DNA of 64,000 bases from Phellopilus nigrolimitatus (Eukaryota; Basidiomycota; Agaricomycetes; Hymenochaetales; Hymenochaetaceae). The notes under the pieces are model-generated. The model did no database searches and was not told the DNA's origin. It was given only the letters and a program-made list of their open reading frames with translations. The translations under genes and the position numbers were made by a program. Shown one piece after another: positions 59,332 to 64,000 of this stretch. The stretch is taken from contig JAJOHG010000021.1 of NCBI GenBank assembly GCA_021029095.1, positions 434,001 through 498,000 on the forward strand, given 5' to 3'. The first letter of the stretch is position 1. Each line of letters opens with the position of its first letter.

Positions 59332-61027
59332 TTACGCGCTCGGCTTTGGGATATTGGCTGGTGTAATGCCCTTCGCGTAGTCAGAAAGGTAGACCCCCAT
59401 TGCCTTGTCTGTAACATGTATCCATCGGTCAACTTGCACGCACAACATTGCCGCGGTAAAGGGGAAGGGATACTCACAGGCGTTGGCAGCCTCATTGATT
59501 GAAATCTGCATGTACTTGGGCATATCCTGAGCAACAGAACTGTCAACACTCTCCCCAAAAGTGTCAATGTGAATTATGTTCACTTACAGCATCATTTGCA
59601 CCGCTTTCAAGCCACTGCTCGATCTTCCGCGCATCGACATGCGCAGATGCCCAGAGGGTGGACAGGATACTAATGTTATTGTTGAAGAGGGTAAAATCCT
59701 CCGAGCCGAGCCGTTGCAGCTTCTCGCGTGCGGTTCTGATTTCACTGATCGCTGCGACCAAATCATCGATTTTCGTTTGCTTCGTTTTGATTTCTCCTTT
59801 TTTGGCTGAGAGCATTCAAGACGAGAGAGGCGTCAGAAAGCAAAATGGACTCTGAAGGAGCGACAGAGTAGAGAGGACTGACACGTGATGGCAATGGCCA
59901 AACCGACGACGGTAGCGGTGCTTAGACCTGCAAAGACCAGGCCACCTATCTAAGATGTTCGTCAGGCACAGTGACTTCAGAGAGATGAAGGCAGTGGTCC
60001 GAGTGTCAACTTACGATGATGGGGGCCACAAACGGGGTCAACATTAAACCTAAGACGCCGGTCACCGGCAAAGCGGCAGCCGCGCCTGCACTGGCTGCAT
60101 GGAGCGCAATTTTGAGATTAGATAGCTCGTTTAGCAACACCGTCAACTCCGCACGCGCTTGCTTGAGCGCATCGTTGTCCGCGCCTTCCTTGTCGACGGC
60201 CCAGCCACTGAAAGAGCCGACGAACACAGCGAAGTCGTCCTTGAGCTTGCTGAAATGTTCGTGCATAGTATCAGACTCTTTGATAAACTTGTCGGCGTCC
60301 TGTGGGCATCGAAGAGGTCAAGCGAAATACTCGGCAAAAAAAAAGGTAAGATCACTTGGGCACCTTGATAAATTGCGCAATTTTAGTTTTCCTCTGATCC
60401 GTCGTGAGCTCTTTGTCCTTGCATATAGGAATGACAACCGTATCAAATCCTTACGATATCCTTCTTCAGCAAACGCAGCGCGATGAATAGAAAAGCTTGA
60501 ATCGAACTAACGACCACTATAAACGGAGATATTGATAGCAAGATCCTTGCTGTCGTACACAACCCGACGAAACGCCTGCAAGGAAAGGGCAGAGGGAGTT
60601 AATCTGTGACCCCCATTACCGAGAGTGAAGGCAAATGACATACTTGATTTAAGGTTTCAAATCTTGGGACGAAGGCGCCCTCTTTCGGAGGTATATTCTT
60701 CGCGTCGATACTTGCCAGCGATCTCAGCAAGTTGCTGAACATGGTCTCGATTGCGTTGCATGCAGCGGCAGCATCTGTGGCAGCTGTTCTAAGGGAAGTT
60801 TCTGTCTCCGGGGTCGACATCGTCTTGACCATACCAGTGTGGAGGTCGGCCTTCTGTTCCGGCGTCAAATCCTCTAATTGGACAGCATTGGCAACGAGGA
60901 TGTCAATTTCGTACTGAGGAAGCTGTTTGGCGACGTCGAGGACCTCCTGAGGCTTTGGGTTGAACCCAAGGTGCTGCTCGAGGTGTGCAACGATAGACTC
61001 GTACGAGGGAAGAGCGTCGTAGGACAT
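59332..61027 (-). CDS. Copy K: helical hydrophobic-hairpin family protein (type 2)
   Basis: Starts at 61027 with MSYDALPSYES, the only copy in which PPSY has become LPSY. It stops at 59332-59334 after NIPKPSA. Exon 1 has NAVQLEDLTPEQKADLHTGMV and CNAIETMFSNLL (type 2). Exon 4 (about 60015-60300) has DKEGADNDALKQARAEL and hydrophobic AASAGAAAALPVTGVLGLM. Exon 6 (about 59590-59806) has AAISEIRTAREKLQRLG and LESGANDA. Exon 7 reads MPKYMQISINEAANA. Apparently intact. TATA-like attatatagt lies near 61086. It is the last family member before the right edge. Confidence 0.8.
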
Positions 61028-61690
61028 GTTTGTAACCGAGTGTAAGCGCAAGTACGAGCTTTGCAGTGAAAGGACCCGGTCATGCGATTATATAGTGATG
61101 GCGCGAGAAAACAATAAACAAAGCTGAAAGACGTGATAGCTTTGAACCAGTAAATCTGGTGCAGTATGCAGTATGCATAGGAACTCAAGAAAGTCCGGAT
61201 TGGAAGCAGGACGAACATCGACCACCCGCCTCAAGACCCCTCTTCTTTCTACTCACCAAGCGTTCACCGTTCGGGTCTCAAGATGTCGAGAAGTAGTCTG
61301 TTTGAGAGTTATTACAGGTACGAAAGAGTTGAACTTGCGGATGAGATTACCCGAGGACATATTGGTTCATGAATTGGCGTTGTCCAACGAAAGTATCACA
61401 AGAATGTCCGGCCCGCCCTGCCGATGTCAGCTGTATCTGCATGAATTCACAAAGTACGTGGGTCCGTATAATGTTTATCGAGCATGTTTCAGAGATGCGG
61501 AGAACTCACCACAGATGCTAGTTTGTTGAATGTTCTAACTCAGGCGTTAAGAAAGTCCGGACTGGACACATGATGAACATCAAAGACGCGCGCGTCGAGA
61601 CTTCTCATCAAAGAAGGTCTACCACTTGGTTCGCAGGACGTTGAGAAGTAGCCTGTTCGAGAGTTATCCCAGATTTGAGCCTACGGACGA
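61028..61690 (-). promoter_or_regulatory. Upstream module of copy K
   Basis: Contains the TATA-like box near 61086, gtccggattggaagcaggacg near 61194 with a second variant near 61555, and the tagtttgttgaatgttctaactcagg word near 61520. It is most like the module of copy D. Confidence 0.65.
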
Positions 61691-61694
61691 CTGA

Positions 61695-62380
61695 GGACAT
61701 GTTAATTCGTTCAATTGACGCTGTATAACTAAAGCACCAAGGATTTCTCGGTCCACACTGCCAATTGCAGTTGCATACACTCCATTTATAGAAGATGCCC
61801 ATTGTCTATTTTCTGTCAAATTAAGTGTGCGAAAAGGGGGGGGGGGGGGGGGGGAAGTCACCATAAGCCTCGAAAAGCAAGACGAATGGAAGTAACGGAA
61901 ACACCTAATGGAATACACGCCAGCGCATTGCGAGGTGTGCGGACGAACATTGTTACAGGTCGCCACCTCGCCCACTAGAACGTGCAATGTTGAGCTTCAT
62001 GCAGGAAATCGGATGGGCCGCAGCATCGTTTTGATGCCACAATTGATCCGTTGAGTGCGGGGTGAAGCGCAAGTGCCCTGTAATAAAATGAATCCCCTTT
62101 CCAAAATTGTTGTCCTGAGGATTGGAAATCCGGTTTGTTTCACAGAAGGTAAAACCACGTGAGTAGTCACGTGCACAGTTTCCCTAAACTCCCACGTAAC
62201 GTGACTTTTATCATAGACCTTTATTGTCAAGGAGGGAATCTTCGCAGTTATGGCCACCATCGGTGACACTCACTAGGCGGTGAGGACTTCGACAATCGTC
62301 TTGAGAAGTCTGGACCACTTCGTCCAGAAGTTCAGACGCAAGAACAAGAAGGTGCGTCTAGTTTTCTCTTAATGTGAGTC
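61695..62380 (+). pseudogene. Dispersed segment ending in a second HSP70 fragment
   Basis: Parallel to 45975-46610: agcgcattgcgaggtg, gggccgcag, gtgcgggg, a cacgtg-bounded stretch, then HSP70 pieces EGIFAVMATIGDTH (about 62235-62275), GGEDFDNRLEKS in another frame, and LDHFVQKFRRKNKK before a donor (about 62310-62353). After that donor the similarity to the first HSP70 relic stops. It is clearly non-functional. Confidence 0.75.
61836..61854 (+). repeat. Run of 19 G
   Basis: A G homopolymer inside the dispersed segment shared with 24130-24430 and 45975-46290. The other two copies lack it. Confidence 0.9.
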
Positions 62381-62600
62381 GGCAACTGCTCTCCACCCGG
62401 ATGTCGGCCATCCTTGCGCACGCCCTAGTGCGTCCGTTCAGCTTTCCTACCCAGAGTACTAACCCGTCTTTGCCCTCGAGCTGCTTAAAGGTGCGTTTAT
62501 TCAGCTTTCCTACCCAGAGGAGCCGTCCTTACTATGATTGTTAAACAATCTGCGACGAACAGTGCAAAGTGATAGTGCAAATACAGCGACGCTTTTCCAC
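62381..62600. other. Spacer, one short direct repeat
   Basis: The words gtgcg..ttcagctttcctacccagag occur twice (about 62430-62456 and 62490-62518). Otherwise nothing is recognised. Confidence 0.45.
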
Positions 62601-63228
62601 AATATTGTAGATCAATCTGAAGTTATTGTAGATCGTGTCTGGGGTTGTTGTTGTAGATAACTTTCTGATAATTGTGGATCCCCTGTGAATATTTTGCAAG
62701 CATTGTAGATCCTGTCCGAGCCATTGTAGATAATTTTCTGGTTATTGTAGATCCTGTCCGGACCATTGTAGATAATGTTCTGGTTATTGTAGATCCTATC
62801 CGAGCCATTGTAGATAATTTCTAGTTATTGTAGATCCTATCCGAGCCATTGTAGATAATTTCTAGTTATTGTAGATCCTTTTGTGAATAGTTTGCGAGCA
62901 TTGTAGATCCTGCCCGGGCCATTGTGGATAATTTTCTGATAATTGTGGATCCTATCCGAGCCGTTGTAGATAATTTCTAGTTATTGTAGATCCTCTGTGG
63001 ATGTTTTGCGAGCATTGTAGATCCTGTCCGAAGCTTCGTAGATAATTTTCTGATAATTGTAGATCCTATCCAAAGCTTTGTAGATAATTTTCTGATAATT
63101 GTAGATCCTGTCCGAAGCTTTGTAGATAATTTTCTGATAATTGTAGATCCTGTCCGAAGCATTGTAGATAATTTTCTGATAATTGTGAATACTTTTGCAA
63201 TCATTGTAGATCCTGTCCGAGCCATTGC
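62601..63228. repeat. Minisatellite of 41-42 base units
   Basis: About a dozen degenerate units made of two half-units: a gatcctgtccgagcc-type half and an attgtagataattttctggttattgta-type half. Spacing between successive gatcct words is 41-42 bases (for example 62709, 62750, 62792), with occasional units enlarged by a tttgcgagcattgt insert. The dense TTGTAGAT words make the strand strongly T/G skewed. ORFs inside merely echo the period. Confidence 0.9.
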
Positions 63229-63479
63229 CTATTTAAGCAAAATTTGTCATTTATTGTTCCGAAAGTGCCATGGGCGTGATCACGTCGGCTTCGGCTTCCG
63301 TGCTCACTGTCACCCGCCTTCTTACTCATCATCCCGACGTCGCACCGGCCGCTTTTTTTCGCTCATCACATTCTGTACTTATGTAATTCATTTTTTTTGT
63401 ATTATGCAGAAAATACAGAAATATATAAAAGAAAAATAATAATATTAGTAGTAAAACCTCGCGGAACATGCGCACAGCG
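63229..63479. other. Spacer with AT-rich tract
   Basis: A short stretch with t/a-rich sequence at 63385-63450, and no coding family. It follows the minisatellite. Confidence 0.4.
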
Positions 63480-63980
63480 TCAATCGTCGGCGCGGGCGCA
63501 CCGCATCCGAGCGGCGGTCCGCGCGACGGTGCGTGTCTGTCTCGCGCAGAGAACCCGCTGCCGCGACGCGCTCCACGTCGCACGCGCGCATGTGACGTAC
63601 CACCCTATCCACCACCCCACCGACACCCCTCCGCTCGTGACCTCGCAGCGTGTGCGGGGCGCGTCAAGCATCCTTTTCCCTCTGTTCGCCTTCGGGTTGA
63701 GCAGCGCGGCGCGCGGGCTAATGAGCCGCACGGACGACGCACGTGTCGTGCACGGCATTTGCGGCTCGGGGGGGGGGGGGGGGGGGGCGATGTCTGCCAG
63801 CGGGTTGAGTCGGCCTTCCTGCACAGCGTAGTCGAGACAACAGAGTTGGGGGATCACCAGAGACCGTACAGAGTTTAGCGAGCGGGCGGGTCGTTGTAGA
63901 ACGTGTGATGCCAGATCTTCTGTGTCACCACAGTTGGTGGCAGCAGCTGGCATACGCGAGCCTCTTGAAGGCATCGCGGA
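63480..63980 (-). pseudogene. Actin-like fragments
   Basis: On the minus strand VTQKIWHHTFYND (about 63929-63891) is followed further down by ALLNPKANRGKRML (about 63715-63675). In actin and close relatives EKIWHHTFYNELR and APLNPKANREKM occur in this order about 20 residues apart. Here the gap is about 180 bases and contains a 20-base G tract (C on this strand) and frame changes. The resemblance is confined to these two hallmarks, and what lies beyond the window's edge could be the rest of a real gene. As seen it is broken. Confidence 0.5.
63768..63787 (+). repeat. Run of 20 G
   Basis: A third long G homopolymer, located inside the actin-like fragment. Confidence 0.9.
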
Positions 63981-64000
63981 CGAGCGGGGATGTGAGCGAG

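Noticed and set aside
62623..63225. Periodic ORFs (MARTGSTI...) in the minisatellite
   Set aside because: They only translate the 41-42 base repeat. No unit has a coding signature.
62601..63228. Possible CRISPR array
   Set aside because: The repeats are contiguous with no unique spacers, and the window is eukaryotic. It is a minisatellite.

Overview
This window reads as genomic DNA of a basidiomycete fungus, most likely a wood- or litter-decaying agaricomycete. The genes are cut by many short GT-AG introns of about 45-70 bases, and the recognisable products are typical of such fungi: a Prp43 helicase, F-box proteins, a Mup1-like amino acid permease, Skt5, an Amt/Mep ammonium transporter and Argonaute. 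I see no prokaryotic operon structure, no CRISPR array and no convincing rRNA or tRNA gene. The species assignment is inference.

The left end (1-6.3 kb) holds a decayed Argonaute fragment, an almost complete Prp43/DHX15 RNA helicase gene with a 9-base micro-exon, and an F-box gene on the minus strand. From 7.5 to 61 kb the window is dominated by one family: eleven paralogous eight-exon genes of about 400 codons, called copies A to K here (A-, B+, C-, D-, E+, F-, G+, H-, I+, J-, K-). Their products begin with a PPSY motif, are helix-rich, and carry a long hydrophobic Gly/Ala-rich hairpin between two charged helical arms. That layout resembles alpha-helical pore-forming proteins of the HBL/ClyA/Xax type, but the relationship is inferred from architecture only. 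The copies fall into at least two sequence types plus one divergent member.

Between the copies lie a Mup1-like permease and a striking number of gene fragments: permease tails, F-box pieces, three HIRA-like pieces, two MRP-type ABC transporter pieces, two HSP70 pieces, a Sec61-alpha piece, an Skt5 3' end, an ammonium transporter lacking an internal block, and an actin-like piece at the right edge. Large direct and inverted duplications link these blocks. Copies B and C sit in a palindrome that includes the permease tail. Copy F is flanked by inverted arms, and its 3' end was carried along in an ABC-fragment duplication. Copies D, E, G, H, I, J and K share an upstream module of roughly 0.5-1 kb ending in a TATATAAG/TATATAC-type TATA box. 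Two TIR elements (one hAT-like with an 8-base target duplication), a 41-42 base minisatellite and three long G tracts complete the picture.

Overall this looks like a rapidly rearranging accessory locus in which one gene family has been amplified by segmental duplication, with passenger gene fragments left behind. Housekeeping genes flank it on the left only.
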